From contig DASZBX010000148.1 of NCBI GenBank assembly GCA_035943635.1, positions 186,001-250,000 of the forward strand: 64,000 bases of DNA, given 5' to 3'. The notes under the pieces were generated by a model, which saw nothing but the letters and a program-made list of their open reading frames with translations, was not told the DNA's origin and searched no databases. Shown piece after piece: positions 17,373 to 29,431 of the stretch. Position 1 is the stretch's first letter; each line of letters starts with the position of its first letter. The position numbers and the translations under genes are program-made. The DNA is from DASZBX01 sp035943635. GTDB taxonomy: Bacteria; Actinomycetota; Actinomycetes; Streptomycetales; Catenulisporaceae.

Positions 17373-18672
17373 CCGCGGTCCGGCCCGTGCGCACGCCGAG
17401 CAGGTACCACAGCCCGGCCAGCGCGTAGGCGGCGCAGACCGCGACCACCATGCCCGTGGACACGCCGGTCACCGGCAGGCTCGCCGCCGACACCGCGGCG
17501 GCGAGCACGAACGACCCGTTGTACAGCATGTCGTAGAGGACGAACACGCGGCCGCGGAAGTCGTCGTCCACCGAGCGCTGCACCAGGGTGTCTGTGCTGA
17601 CCTTCTGGCCCTGCGCGGCCGTGCCCAGCAGGAACGCCCCGATCAGCAGCGGTACTTGGCGGAACAAAGGCAGGAACACCAGGCCGGTGACCGCCGACAG
17701 CAGCAGGCAGGAGCCGAGCCACAGCTCCAGCCGGACCCGCCGGGCGACGAACGGCGTGACCACGGCGCCCAGCCCGAAGCCCAGGCCGGAGATCACCGCG
17801 GCGAAGGCGAACCCGGCCAGCCCGCGCTGCGGATCGGCGGCCGGGTTGAAGTAGTTGCGGTAGAGCAGCAGCGTCATGATCGTGACCACGCCGAAGCAGA
17901 ACCGGCTGACCGCCATCGCGCCGAGCGCCCGCCCGGCCGACCGGCGCTCGAGCACGTGCCGGGCCCCGGAGGCCACGTCGCCGAGCACCGCCCCCAGCGC
18001 GGCCCGCAGCGGCAGCCCGGGCGAGTCGGCGGGGCCCAGCAGCGTCCGGGGGATGGCGAAGGCGAACAGTCCGGCGGTGGCGTAGAGGCAGGCGGCCGAG
18101 AGCAGCACCCCTGCCGTCGACCAGTTCCCGCTGCGGACCACCAGGTGCACCACGAAGCTGACCACGCCGCCGGCCGCCGTGGCCATCGTCCCGGCGGTCG
18201 GACTGAAGGCGTTCGCGACGACCAGCTGCCCGGCCGAGACCGTGTGCGGCAGCGCGGCCGACAAGCCGGCCAGGATGAACCTGTTCGCGGAGATCGCCGC
18301 CAGCGCGCAGATGTAGAACGGCAGCGTCGCACTGGTCGTCAGCACGATCAGCGTGAGCACGACGAGAAGCACCGCGCGCAGGGCGTTGGCCCACGCCAGC
18401 ACCTGCCGTCGCGGCCAGCGGTCCAGGAACACCCCGGCGAACGGCCCGGCGATGGTGAAGGGCAACAGCAGCACCGCGAACGCCTGCGCCACCGCGGCCG
18501 GCGTGGCGGCCTTCTGCGGCTCGAACACCACATAGGAGGCCAGGGCGACCTGGAACGCGCCGTCGGCGAACTGCCCGACCAGCCGAGTGGCCAGAAGCAA
18601 CCGGAACCAGTGCAGTTCAGGGCCGCTCAAGACGGTACGGGCGGCGGAAAATCCCTTCCACGGGTGCCTCAC
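17317..18672 (-). CDS. Major facilitator superfamily transporter
   Basis: A 451-residue membrane protein with about twelve hydrophobic segments and the MFS loop GVFLDRWPRRQVL. The C-terminal half repeats the pattern (VTPFVARRVRLELWLG). The substrate is unknown; drug or metabolite efflux is a common role. The frame is open up to 18804, but GTG 18672 fits best: on the minus strand a TACGCT -10 element at 18685-18680 sits 7 bases ahead, suggesting leaderless translation. Its last 56 bp overlap the end of the CCA enzyme gene. Confidence 0.85.
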   Translation of the reverse strand: MRHPWKGFSAARTVLSGPELHWFRLLLATRLVGQFADGAFQVALASYVVFEPQKAATPAAVAQAFAVLLLPFTIAGPFAGVFLDRWPRRQVLAWANALRAVLLVVLTLIVLTTSATLPFYICALAAISANRFILAGLSAALPHTVSAGQLVVANAFSPTAGTMATAAGGVVSFVVHLVVRSGNWSTAGVLLSAACLYATAGLFAFAIPRTLLGPADSPGLPLRAALGAVLGDVASGARHVLERRSAGRALGAMAVSRFCFGVVTIMTLLLYRNYFNPAADPQRGLAGFAFAAVISGLGFGLGAVVTPFVARRVRLELWLGSCLLLSAVTGLVFLPLFRQVPLLIGAFLLGTAAQGQKVSTDTLVQRSVDDDFRGRVFVLYDMLYNGSFVLAAAVSAASLPVTGVSTGMVVAVCAAYALAGLWYLLGVRTGRTAVTLPQPIPADPPTTPAVR

Positions 18673-18798
18673 AAGGATGAGCGTAGAGGCCTGAGCCGGA
18701 CAGTGCACCCGTGGGTCGGCGGCGATCGGCGGATGGACGTCGGCGCGTTGCGGGCGGCGTGATCCGGGAGGCGGATTGCGGCTTCTCACCACGCGAAA

Positions 18799-18829
18799 CG
18801 CCACCGACTCCCTTACGAAGCCGGTGGCG
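18799..18829 (-). terminator. Possible terminator after the aminotransferase
   Basis: An 8-bp perfect stem (18799-18806 with 18822-18829) with a 15-nt loop, 33 bp past the aminotransferase stop. There is no T-run, so this is tentative. Confidence 0.4.
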
Positions 18830-18861
18830 CGACCAGCGGATCGAGATACCCGCGAGGCTAC

Positions 18862-20253
18862 CTACTCCGTGACATAAGCATCCGCCGCATTGAGTGCCTC
18901 GTCGATGGCGGCGATGCCCTCGCGGGCGTCGGCTTCGGTGAGGTTGAGCGGCGGGGTGATCTGCAGGCGGTTGTAGTTCGCGAACGGCCACACGCCGCCC
19001 TTCTTGCACGCGGCCAGGACCTCGTTCATCGGGGCCGCGTCCGCGCCGGCTGCGGCGTAGGGGACGAACATCTCCCGGGTGGCCCGGTTCTTGACCAGGT
19101 CCAGGGCCCAGAAGGCGCCGATGCCGCGGACCTCGCCGACGCTCGGGTGGCGGGCGCCGATCTCGCGCAGGCCGGGGCCGAGCACGTGCTCGCCGAGCCA
19201 GGCGGCGTGTTCGACGATGCCCTCGTCCTGCATGACGTTGATCGTGGCCACGGCCGCGGCGCAGGCCAGCGGGTGGCCGGAGTAGGTCAGGCCGCCGGGG
19301 AAGACCTGCTGGCGGAAGGTGTCGAAGACGTGGTCGGCGATGATCACGCCGCCGAGCGGGACGTACCCGGAGTTCACGCCCTTGGCGAAGGCGATCAGGT
19401 CCGGGGCGACCTGCCAGTTGTCCACCGCGAACCAGGCGCCGGTGCGGCCGAAGCCGACCATCACCTCGTCGGCGATGTACAGGATGCCGTGCCGGTCGCA
19501 CAGCTCGCGCACCCCGGCCAGGTAGCCGGGCGGCGGGACCAGGATGCCCGCGGTGCCGACCACGGTCTCCAGCACGATCGCGGCGATCGTGCCGGGGCCC
19601 TCGAACAGGACGGTCTGCTCCAGATGCTCGAGCGCGCGGGCGCCCTCCTCGGCCTCGGTGGTGGCGTGGAAGTGCGAGCGGTAGAGATAGGGGCCGAAGA
19701 AGTGGGCGGTGTTGCCGTCGCGGTGCGCGGCGCTCTCGTTGCCCCAGCGGCGCGGGTCCCCGGTCATGCTGATCGCGGTCGCGGTGTTGCCGTGGTACGA
19801 GCGGTAGGCGGTGAGCACCTTGGGCCGGCCAGTGTGGATCCGGGCCATCCGGACCGCGTTCTCGATCGCGTCGGCGCCGCCGTTGGTGAAGAAGACGTGG
19901 TTCAGGCCCTCGGGCGCGTGCGAGGTGATCAGCTCGGCCGCCTCGGCCCGGCGGTCGTTGGCGAACTGCGGGGCGATCGTGCACAGCCGGCCGGCCTGCT
20001 CCTGGATCGCGGCGACCACCTTGGGGTGCTGGTGGCCGATGTTGGTGAAGACCAGCTGGCTGGCGAAGTCCAGGTAGGTGTTGCCGTCGTAGTCCCAGAA
20101 GCGGGAGCCGGACGCGCCGGCGATCGGCACCGGCGCGATCTGGTCCTGGGCGGACCAGGAGTGGAACACGTGGGCGCGGTCCCGCGCGAACACGGCCTTC
20201 CCCTGTTCCGGATCGGGGACGAATGCGGGCTGGGCGGTCGTGGTGTCGGTCAT
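18862..20253 (-). CDS. Class III PLP aminotransferase (omega-aminotransferase)
   Basis: A 463-residue pyridoxal-phosphate enzyme. Near the N-terminus SWSAQDQIAPVPIAGASG and FWDYDGNTYLDFASQLV resemble taurine-pyruvate and beta-alanine-pyruvate aminotransferases; ADEVMVGFGRTG contains the cofactor-contacting Asp and AFAKGVNSGYVPLG the Schiff-base lysine. The natural amino donor cannot be told from sequence. ATG 20253 sits 6 bases after a minus-strand TACCCT (20265-20260), pointing to a leaderless transcript. Confidence 0.9.
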   Translation of the reverse strand: MTDTTTAQPAFVPDPEQGKAVFARDRAHVFHSWSAQDQIAPVPIAGASGSRFWDYDGNTYLDFASQLVFTNIGHQHPKVVAAIQEQAGRLCTIAPQFANDRRAEAAELITSHAPEGLNHVFFTNGGADAIENAVRMARIHTGRPKVLTAYRSYHGNTATAISMTGDPRRWGNESAAHRDGNTAHFFGPYLYRSHFHATTEAEEGARALEHLEQTVLFEGPGTIAAIVLETVVGTAGILVPPPGYLAGVRELCDRHGILYIADEVMVGFGRTGAWFAVDNWQVAPDLIAFAKGVNSGYVPLGGVIIADHVFDTFRQQVFPGGLTYSGHPLACAAAVATINVMQDEGIVEHAAWLGEHVLGPGLREIGARHPSVGEVRGIGAFWALDLVKNRATREMFVPYAAAGADAAPMNEVLAACKKGGVWPFANYNRLQITPPLNLTEADAREGIAAIDEALNAADAYVTE

Positions 20254-20276
20254 ACTCCGAGGGTACGAAACGCGGT

Positions 20277-20318
20277 TCGGGCCGTCACACCGACACTGTG
20301 TCGGGTGCGACGGCCCGA
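20277..20318 (-). terminator. Probable terminator of purA
   Basis: A 10-bp outer stem (20277-20286 with 20309-20318), with further inner pairing, lies about 100 bp past the purA stop and just ahead of the aminotransferase gene. On the minus strand it is followed by a weak T-rich stretch. Confidence 0.5.
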
Positions 20319-20416
20319 TTGGATCAGGTTGTCGGGTGATCGGCTTTTGCGCGGCGTTCGGCCATGTCACCGGGCACCGATCCGGACCGGTCCGGATCAG
20401 GCCGGCCCGGACCGGC

Positions 20417-21700
20417 TCAGATCAGCGACCGGATCTGGATGGTGGCGTTGCGGGCCGGACCGATCCCGATCGCGGAGATCGGCGCGCCGGACATCTCCTC
20501 CAGCGTCTTGACGTAGCTCTGCGCGTTCGGCGGCAGGTCGGCGAAGTCCTTGGCGTCGGTGATGTCCTCGGTCCACCCGGGCAGGTACTCGTAGATCGGG
20601 GTGGCGTGGTGGAAGTCCGTCTGCGTCATCGGGACCTCGTCGTGCCGGACCCCGTCGATGTCGTAGGCCACGCAGACCGGGATCCGCTCCCAGCCGGTGA
20701 GGATGTCCAGCTTGGTCAGGAAGAAGTCGGTCAGCCCGTTCACCCGGGTCGCGTAGCGGGCGATCGGGGCGTCGAACCAGCCGCAGCGCCGGTCCCGGCC
20801 GGTGGTCACCCCGCGCTCGGCGCCCTTGGTCCGCAGCGCCTCGCCGTCCGCGTCGAACAGCTCGGTCGGGAACGGCCCGGCCCCGACCCGGGTGGTGTAG
20901 GCCTTGAGGATGCCGATCGTGCGGGTGATCTTGGTCGGGCCGATCCCGGAGCCGGCGCAGGCTCCGCCCGCGGTCGGGTTCGACGACGTCACGAACGGAT
21001 ACGTGCCGTGGTCCACGTCCAGCAGAGTGCCCTGGCCGCCCTCCAGCAGGACCACCTTGCCCTCGTCCAGCACCTGGTTGAGCAACAGCGACGTGTCCGC
21101 GACGTACGGCTTGAGCCGTTCGGCGTAACCCAGGTACTCCTCGACGATCGCCTCGACCGCGATCGCCCGGCGGTTGTACAGCTTGACCAGCATCTGGTTG
21201 CGGTCGCGCAGCGCGCCCTCGACCTTCTTGGCCAGGATGCCCGGGTCGAACAGGTCCTGCACCCGGATGCCGATCCGGTTGATCTTGTCGGCGTAGGTCG
21301 GGCCGATCCCGCGCCCGGTGGTGCCGATCCGGTTGTTGCCGAGGAAGCGCTCGGTGACCTTGTCGATGGTCCGGTGGTACGGCGTGATCAGGTGGGCGTT
21401 CGCGGAGATCACCAGCTTCGACGTGTCCACGCCGCGCGCGTTGAGCCCGTCGATCTCCTGGAAGAGTACCGCCGGGTCGATGACCACGCCGTTCCCGATC
21501 ACCGGGACGCAGCCCGGGGTCAGGATTCCCGAGGGAAGCAGGTGGAGCGCGTACTTCTGGTCGCCGATCACGACCGTGTGTCCTGCGTTGTTGCCACCTT
21601 GGTAGCGGACCACGTAGTCCACTGAGCTACCGAGCAGGTCAGTGGCTTTGCCCTTACCCTCATCGCCCCATTGGGCGCCGACGAGCACGAGTGCCGGCAT
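20417..21700 (-). CDS. purA: Adenylosuccinate synthetase
   Basis: Converts IMP and aspartate to adenylosuccinate using GTP, the first committed step to AMP. The P-loop GAQWGDEGKGK is at residues 8-18, followed by GGNNAGHTVV and later GTTGRGIGPTYADK, the IMP-binding region. The ATG at 21700 gives 427 residues, the family norm; a GTG 12 bp upstream lies too close to the only ribosome-binding sequence. Separated from the aldolase gene by a terminator and so probably transcribed on its own. Confidence 0.97.
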   Translation of the reverse strand: MPALVLVGAQWGDEGKGKATDLLGSSVDYVVRYQGGNNAGHTVVIGDQKYALHLLPSGILTPGCVPVIGNGVVIDPAVLFQEIDGLNARGVDTSKLVISANAHLITPYHRTIDKVTERFLGNNRIGTTGRGIGPTYADKINRIGIRVQDLFDPGILAKKVEGALRDRNQMLVKLYNRRAIAVEAIVEEYLGYAERLKPYVADTSLLLNQVLDEGKVVLLEGGQGTLLDVDHGTYPFVTSSNPTAGGACAGSGIGPTKITRTIGILKAYTTRVGAGPFPTELFDADGEALRTKGAERGVTTGRDRRCGWFDAPIARYATRVNGLTDFFLTKLDILTGWERIPVCVAYDIDGVRHDEVPMTQTDFHHATPIYEYLPGWTEDITDAKDFADLPPNAQSYVKTLEEMSGAPISAIGIGPARNATIQIRSLI

Positions 21701-21826
21701 ATCCGGGTACACCTCTTCCGGGAAAATACGTAAGGCCCGGATCGCAAGACGATCGGGCCTCTTGCAAACTGAGTTTACCCGAGGGAACGGTACGTGACTA
21801 CCGGGGAAACACCCGGGCGGACACGC

Positions 21827-21880
21827 GCGGGGCCGCCAACCGGGCGGTCTGTGGCAGACCGGGCCCGACGGCGGCCCCGC
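21827..21880 (-). terminator. Probable terminator of the class II aldolase gene
   Basis: An outer perfect 11-bp stem (21827-21837 with 21870-21880) encloses an inner CGGTCTG/CAGACCG hairpin, 10 bp past the fba stop. No T-run follows, as is common in high-G+C actinobacteria. Confidence 0.6.
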
Positions 21881-21890
21881 GACGGGAGGT

Positions 21891-22910
21891 TCAGCCGATC
21901 TTGGTGCCGACCGAACGCAGGTCCTGGCACGCGGTCAGCACGCGCGCGGCCATGCCGGCCTCGGCGGCCTTGCCGTAGGAGCGCGGGTCGTAGACCTTCT
22001 TGTTGCCGACCTCGCCGTCGACCTTCAGCACGCCGTCGTAGTTGCGGAACATGTGCTCCACGATCGGCCGGGTGAAGGAGTACTGGGTGTCGGTGTCGAC
22101 GTTCATCTTCACCACGCCGTAGTCCAGCGCCTCCCGGATCTCCTCCAGCAGCGAGCCCGAACCGCCGTGGAAGACCAGGTCGAACGGCTTGTCCTTGCCG
22201 TACTTCTCGGCCACCGCGTCCTGGATGTCCTTGAGGATGGACGGTCGCAGCTTGACGTTGCCCGGCTTGTACACGCCGTGCACGTTGCCGAAGGTCGCGG
22301 CCAGCAGGTACCGGCCCTTCTCGCCCAGGCCGATCGCCTCGACCGTCTTGAGCACGTCCTCGGGCGTGGTGTAGAGCTTGTCGTTGATCTCGTTGGCCAC
22401 CCCGTCCTCCTCGCCGCCGACGACGCCGATCTCCAGCTCCATGATGATCTTGGCCTTGGCGCACTCCTCGATAAGCTCCGCGGCGATCCGCAGGTTCTCG
22501 TCCAGCGGCACGGCCGAACCGTCCCACATGTGCGACTGGAACAGCGGCTCCAGGCCCTTGGCCACGCGCTCCTGGGAGATCTTCACCAGCGGGCGCATGT
22601 AACCGTCGAGCTTGTCCTTCGGACAGTGGTCGGTGTGCAGCGCGATGTTGATGTCGTACTTCGCTGCCACGGCGTGCGCGTACTCGGCCAGCGCGGAAGC
22701 GCCCACCACCATGTCCTTGAGCGATCCGGCCAGGTACTCGGCGCCGCCGGTGGAGACCTGGACGATACCGTCGCTCTCGGCCTCGGCGAATCCGCGCAGC
22801 GCGGCGTTGAGCGACTGCGATGAGGTCACGTTGATCGCGGGGTACGCGAACCGGCCGGCCTTGGCCCGGTCGATCATCTCCGCGTAGACCTCAGGTGTTG
22901 CGATGGGCAT
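21891..22910 (-). CDS. fba: Fructose-bisphosphate aldolase, class II
   Basis: A zinc-dependent glycolytic/gluconeogenic enzyme that cleaves fructose 1,6-bisphosphate to dihydroxyacetone phosphate and glyceraldehyde 3-phosphate. The 339-residue protein starts MPIATPEVYAEM, holds the metal-binding HTDHCPKD motif near residues 93-100, and shows the phosphate-binding region LVFHGGSGS. The ATG at 22910 follows GAGGAGACG. It stands alone between terminators. Confidence 0.96.
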   Translation of the reverse strand: MPIATPEVYAEMIDRAKAGRFAYPAINVTSSQSLNAALRGFAEAESDGIVQVSTGGAEYLAGSLKDMVVGASALAEYAHAVAAKYDINIALHTDHCPKDKLDGYMRPLVKISQERVAKGLEPLFQSHMWDGSAVPLDENLRIAAELIEECAKAKIIMELEIGVVGGEEDGVANEINDKLYTTPEDVLKTVEAIGLGEKGRYLLAATFGNVHGVYKPGNVKLRPSILKDIQDAVAEKYGKDKPFDLVFHGGSGSLLEEIREALDYGVVKMNVDTDTQYSFTRPIVEHMFRNYDGVLKVDGEVGNKKVYDPRSYGKAAEAGMAARVLTACQDLRSVGTKIG

Positions 22911-23008
22911 TTCGTCTCCTCGAAGCGGGTGTCTGGAACTGCGGTGACTCGATCAGCGCTGACGCGAGGCCGAAACCAGTCTGTCAGACGCGCGTGACCG
23001 AACAGAAA

Positions 23009-23041
23009 GACGGCCGTGATGTGGGACACATCACGGCCGTC
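23009..23041 (-). terminator. Rho-independent terminator of the DedA gene
   Basis: A perfect 15-bp stem (23009-23023 with 23027-23041) with a 3-nt loop, followed on the minus strand by TTTCTGTT, 20 bp past the DedA stop. Confidence 0.88.
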
Positions 23042-23060
23042 GGATCCTATCGGGCGCTGG

Positions 23061-23786
23061 TCAGGCCCGGTGGCTGGTCGGACGCTGGGCGGAGTACAGC
23101 GCCTCCTGCTCGTGCTCGAACTTCTGCAGCTCGGTCAGCACGCCGGCCTTGGCCGCCGCACGCTCCCTGCGCATCTCCAGCGCGAGCGGGAAGAGCGTGA
23201 TCAGGACCAGGACCAGGGCGATCGGCAGGACCAGGGTGTCGATGTTGCCCTTGACCTTGTCGCCGAGCTCGTAACCGAGCAGCAACATCGCCTCGACCCA
23301 GACGACGTTGCCGATCACGTTCCAGAGCAGGAAGGTGCGGGCCGGCATCTCCAGCATCCCGGCCAGCGGGCTGACGAAGGTGCGCACGCCGACGATCAGC
23401 CGGCTGATCAGCACGGCCTTGGCCGCGCCGTACTTGTTGAAGTAGAACTCGGCCCGGATGGCGTACTTGCGCTTGAACAACCGCGAGTTCGGCCGGTCGA
23501 ACAACCGGCGGCCGAACCGGGTGCCGGTGTAGTGGCCCACCTGCGAACCGACGATCGCCACGATCGGCACGCCGACCAGCAGCGCGGCGAAGTTCAGATG
23601 GGCGCCGACCACGCTGCTGGCCGCACTGGACGCGGCCACGCCGGCGATGAACAGCAGCGAGTCGCCGGGTAGGAAGAACCCGATGATCAGGGCGCATTCG
23701 ACGAAGATGATCGCGTAGACGCCGATCAAGCCGAAGGTCTGGATCAGCGACTGGGGGCTGAGGATGTTGAGAGCTTCGTGGGTCAC
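23061..23786 (-). CDS. DedA family membrane protein
   Basis: A 241-residue integral membrane protein of the DedA/VTT family, several members of which act as undecaprenyl-phosphate or phospholipid flippases. The family motif region GFFLPGDSLLFIAGV is near residues 36-51, with GSQVGHYTGTRFG and FISRL-type sequence SRLIVGVRTFVSPLAGM later. The tail after about 205 is charged and cytoplasmic. No functional link to its neighbours is evident. Confidence 0.9.
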   Translation of the reverse strand: MTHEALNILSPQSLIQTFGLIGVYAIIFVECALIIGFFLPGDSLLFIAGVAASSAASSVVGAHLNFAALLVGVPIVAIVGSQVGHYTGTRFGRRLFDRPNSRLFKRKYAIRAEFYFNKYGAAKAVLISRLIVGVRTFVSPLAGMLEMPARTFLLWNVIGNVVWVEAMLLLGYELGDKVKGNIDTLVLPIALVLVLITLFPLALEMRRERAAAKAGVLTELQKFEHEQEALYSAQRPTSHRA

Positions 23787-23856
23787 GCGGGCAGACTACC
23801 CGGTTCGGGGCCACTGGCTCGAAAATCCGGCCGAACCGGGTGCGCAACCGCCCGGA

Positions 23857-24429
23857 TCACAGTCCCAGATCGGCCACGGAGAACACCGCGAGGTACGGCA
23901 GCCCGGCCTCGGTCACGGCCTGCTCGCCGCCGCGCTCGACGATCACGGCCACCGCGGCCACCTCGGCCCCGGCCTCCCGGGCGGCCTCGACCGCGGTCAG
24001 CGGCGACCCGCCGGTGGTGGAGGTGTCCTCGACCACCAGCACCCGCTTACCGGTGATCGAGGGCCCCTCGATCCGCTGCTGCATCCCGTGCGCCTTGGCG
24101 GCCTTGCGCACCACGAAGGCGCTGATCTGACGCCCGCCGACCAGGTCCGGATCGGCGGCCGCGGCGTGCAGCATGGCCGAGGCGACCGGGTCCGCGCCCA
24201 GGGTGAGCCCGCCGACCGCGTCGAACTCCAGGTCCCGGACCAGCTCCAGCATCGCCCGGCCGACCAGCGGCGCGGCGGTCCCGTCCAGGCTGATCCGGCG
24301 CAGGTCGATGTACCAGTCGGCCTTCAGACCGGAGCTGAGGGTGACCTCCCCGTGCACGACTGCCTTGGCGGTGATCTCGCCGAGCAGCGCGGTGCGGGCC
24401 GGGCTGTCGGAAGCGAAGGTGATGGTCAT
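23857..24429 (-). CDS. pyrE: Orotate phosphoribosyltransferase
   Basis: Converts orotate and PRPP to orotidine 5'-phosphate in pyrimidine synthesis. The PRPP-binding loop reads RVLVVEDTSTTGGSPL, the hallmark of the family, with SGLKADWYIDLR near the N-terminus. ATG 24429 with GAGAGGA upstream gives 190 residues, the usual size; the longer open frame (to 24567) has no conserved content. The gene stands apart from other pyr genes, as in Streptomyces. Confidence 0.93.
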   Translation of the reverse strand: MTITFASDSPARTALLGEITAKAVVHGEVTLSSGLKADWYIDLRRISLDGTAAPLVGRAMLELVRDLEFDAVGGLTLGADPVASAMLHAAAADPDLVGGRQISAFVVRKAAKAHGMQQRIEGPSITGKRVLVVEDTSTTGGSPLTAVEAAREAGAEVAAVAVIVERGGEQAVTEAGLPYLAVFSVADLGL

Positions 24430-24611
24430 GGGTGGGTGGCGTCCTCTCGCGTGGTGTACCGGTCGTCCCCGTCCCGGTGTCCTGCCCGGCACCGGTCCTC
24501 CACGAGGATAGTGCCATCCGCCCACGCGCCCGCCTGCCAGTGGTTCGCCGGCCCCCCGGGTCGGCACGACGCTGTGCCGACGCCCTGGCCGGCGTCAGAC
24601 CCGCAGGCCGG

Positions 24612-25454
24612 TCAGCGGATGCCGCCGACCCCGGCCATCGTGCCGCGCAGGTCCCCGGCCCGGCGCCGCAGCGAGCCGGCCATCAGCGGGGACTGGGCCG
24701 GTACCGGCGGGTGGCCGAGCCGGTTGACCGGCTCGTCCCCGGGCTCGGCAGCCTCCACCGGCTCGGCGGCGGGCTCGGCCGCCGGCGGCGCGAAGTCCCC
24801 GGCCACCCGCGCGTAGAGCTGCTCGGCCAGGTCGTGCGTGCGGGAGAGCAGTTGCATCTGCCGCTCCGGGTCCTCGGCCGCGAACGGCACGTCGATCGTC
24901 TCGACCACGCAGCGGGCCACCTCGTTCCCGGCCGCCGCGGCGAGGGCCGCGGCGAAGTGGTGCGCCGCCTCGCGGTAGGCGGCCGGGTCGCCGGGGGACT
25001 GCGCGGACGGCAGCGCCGTGCGCATCGCGGTCAGCGTGCCGCCCATCCGCTCGCGCTGCTCGGCGGTGCTGCGGGTGGCGGCCAGGTCGGCCATCAGCAG
25101 CTGCATCGCGGTGCGCACCTCGTCCAGGTCGGCCGGCAGGCTCGGGGTGGCCCCGTACTCCAGCAGCACGCCCAGCACCATCGGGTCCAGGATGTTCCAG
25201 TCGGCCTTGGGCCGCACCGTGGTGCCCCGGCCGTGCCGGATCCGCAGCACCCGCTTCTCCTCCAGCGCCTTGAGCGCCTCGCGCAGGATGGTGCGGCTGA
25301 CCGCGAACTCCTGGGCCAGCGCGGCCTCCGGCGGCAGGTCGCCCTCGGCCTGGAACTCCCCGTCCAGTATGCGCAGCAGCAGGCGTTCGATCACGGCGTT
25401 GGCCAGCCGGCTGGGACGGACGACTCGGTGGGCGTTCCACCCTTCGACGTACAT
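24612..25454 (-). CDS. GntR/FadR-subfamily transcriptional regulator
   Basis: A 280-residue regulator. Residues 10-75 form a winged helix-turn-helix (ALAQEFAVSRTILREALKAL, then VLRIRHGRGTTV), and residues 90-215 an all-helical FCD-type ligand-binding domain; the last 65 residues are Ala/Pro/Glu-rich and look disordered. Members sense small organic acids or sugars, but the ligand is unknown here. No metabolic partner is divergently placed; the next gene upstream on the same strand is DUF2617. Confidence 0.85.
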   Translation of the reverse strand: MYVEGWNAHRVVRPSRLANAVIERLLLRILDGEFQAEGDLPPEAALAQEFAVSRTILREALKALEEKRVLRIRHGRGTTVRPKADWNILDPMVLGVLLEYGATPSLPADLDEVRTAMQLLMADLAATRSTAEQRERMGGTLTAMRTALPSAQSPGDPAAYREAAHHFAAALAAAAGNEVARCVVETIDVPFAAEDPERQMQLLSRTHDLAEQLYARVAGDFAPPAAEPAAEPVEAAEPGDEPVNRLGHPPVPAQSPLMAGSLRRRAGDLRGTMAGVGGIR

Positions 25455-25614
25455 GCGTTAGCGCTCCTGACTTGCGGACTCCCCGCCGACCTTCCGCCGA
25501 ATGGGGGATGATGAAGCACACAGTAGGACCCGATAACCAGCTAATAGCGCCAAATCAGCCGACAACCACTCGATCCGATGACAAGGCTCACCCGATAGTG
25601 GTCCTCCAGCCACC

Positions 25615-26193
25615 TCAGCCACCTCGCCCGCCCCGCCGGGCCCGGCCGGCCCGCTCCCCGTGGCCGCCCACCATTCTAAGGGTGCTGTGTGTGGTGACGA
25701 TCGCGCCCTGCTGCGGGTAGGTGTGCCAGGTGGACCAGCGCAGGTCGGAGCCCCGGGAGAGCAGCGAGACGGCGGTGACCGCGCCCGGCGCGCCCGGGTA
25801 GCGGCCCAGGATGCCCGAATGCGCCTCGCGCTCGATCGCGCCGACCAGGCCGAGGAACTCGGCCGGGCCGTGTCGGCCGACGTGCGAGGTGAAGGTGTAG
25901 CGCCACCGGCCGAGCTCGGCCAGGGTCTCGGCCGGCACCGGCCCGGCCTGGTCGGGCAGGCAGGCCAGGGTCTCCAGGCAGACCGGGCCGAGATCCGGGC
26001 CGGGGTCCGCGCGGCCGGGCCCGGCCCGGACCACCACCTGGTGCGAGGCGCCGAGCAGGCGCAGCTGGATCCCGAGCCCGCCGTCCCCGGCCAGGTCGCG
26101 CACCGCCAGGGCCGGCTGGGGTCCGAGGTCGAGCGACCAGCCGAGGTCCTCGGCGCGCGTGTCGCAGTAACCGACGTCTAGTTCGACCACCAT
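25615..26193 (-). CDS. DUF2617 family protein
   Basis: A 192-residue protein matching the actinobacterial DUF2617 family by its opening (VELDVGYCDTRAEDLGWSL), the central LQLRLLGASHQVVV-type stretch and the C-terminal RWSTWHTYPQQGAIVTTHS. No enzymatic role is established for the family. The ATG at 26193 is chosen because conserved sequence begins there; the upstream extension is a run of non-conserved codons. About 160 bp upstream of the GntR gene. Confidence 0.8.
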   Translation of the reverse strand: MVVELDVGYCDTRAEDLGWSLDLGPQPALAVRDLAGDGGLGIQLRLLGASHQVVVRAGPGRADPGPDLGPVCLETLACLPDQAGPVPAETLAELGRWRYTFTSHVGRHGPAEFLGLVGAIEREAHSGILGRYPGAPGAVTAVSLLSRGSDLRWSTWHTYPQQGAIVTTHSTLRMVGGHGERAGRARRGGRGG

Positions 26194-26304
26194 GGGTTCC
26201 GCCTCCGGCCTACCAACGACGCGGCGGCGCGGGAGGCACCGGGCAGACCTGACTTGAGGTCGCCTGATCGAGTGAGCAATACCTCTAATGGGTGCTATTA
26301 ACAC

Positions 26305-26333
26305 GAAAAGGGGCGGCTCGGCGAGCCGCCCCT
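26305..26333 (-). terminator. Rho-independent terminator of clpB
   Basis: A 12-bp inverted repeat (26309-26320 with 26322-26333), followed on the minus strand by TTTTCGTGTT, 57 bp past the clpB stop. Confidence 0.85.
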
Positions 26334-26389
26334 CCGCATATGCACCTTTGCCGACCTCCGGCCGGCCGGTCCAGACCAAGCAGGCCAGG

Positions 26390-28975
<2,586 letters not shown>

Positions 28976-29431
28976 GTCCCGTTCCGTGAGTGGTGGTCGA
29001 CAGCTGGGTTGGCCGGGGTCGCGGCGTCCGGCGGTGTCCGGCCGGGACGCAGGATGCGCCGCGGACCGGTCAAGCGCTGTCCGTCGGTGGTTCCCGACCG
29101 CGGGGCGAGGCCGTCTGCGGCGGCCTGCCCGGAAAGCGGCGGCGGTATGCGCGGACTGTGCGAAGTGCACGGATTGTGCGGGTAGTGACGCAGCGCCCGG
29201 GCTTGCAGGGTCCGCTGCCGGTCGTACCGGCTGTGCTGATCTGGTGTTGGTGCTTCGGCCGGGCAACGCCCTGCCGGAACCGTGGTCGTTCGAGTTGCTG
29301 GTGTTCTGAACTGCTTGTCGTCTGGTCTTCACTGCTGCGGGCCGGGCGGGTCGTACGTCCGGCGGCGCGTCACCTGGCCGGCCGGGCCCGGCCGGAAGAC
29401 TCCGGCCGCGCCCGACAGACCACGGCGAACG
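28976..29431. other. hspR-clpB intergenic region without a gene
   Basis: 456 bp lacking any protein-like frame. It holds a short direct repeat, CGGACTGTGCG at 29152-29162 and CGGATTGTGCG at 29170-29180 (18-bp period), and G+C-rich palindromic sequence around 29370-29400 that may form a terminator behind hspR. I found no HAIR (TTGAG-N9-CTCAA) element here, although clpB is HspR-controlled in Streptomyces. Confidence 0.5.

Noticed and set aside
20167..20176. GGAACACGTG as a further parS site
   Set aside because: Only the central CACGTG agrees and the symmetry is broken; it lies in the coding part of the aminotransferase.
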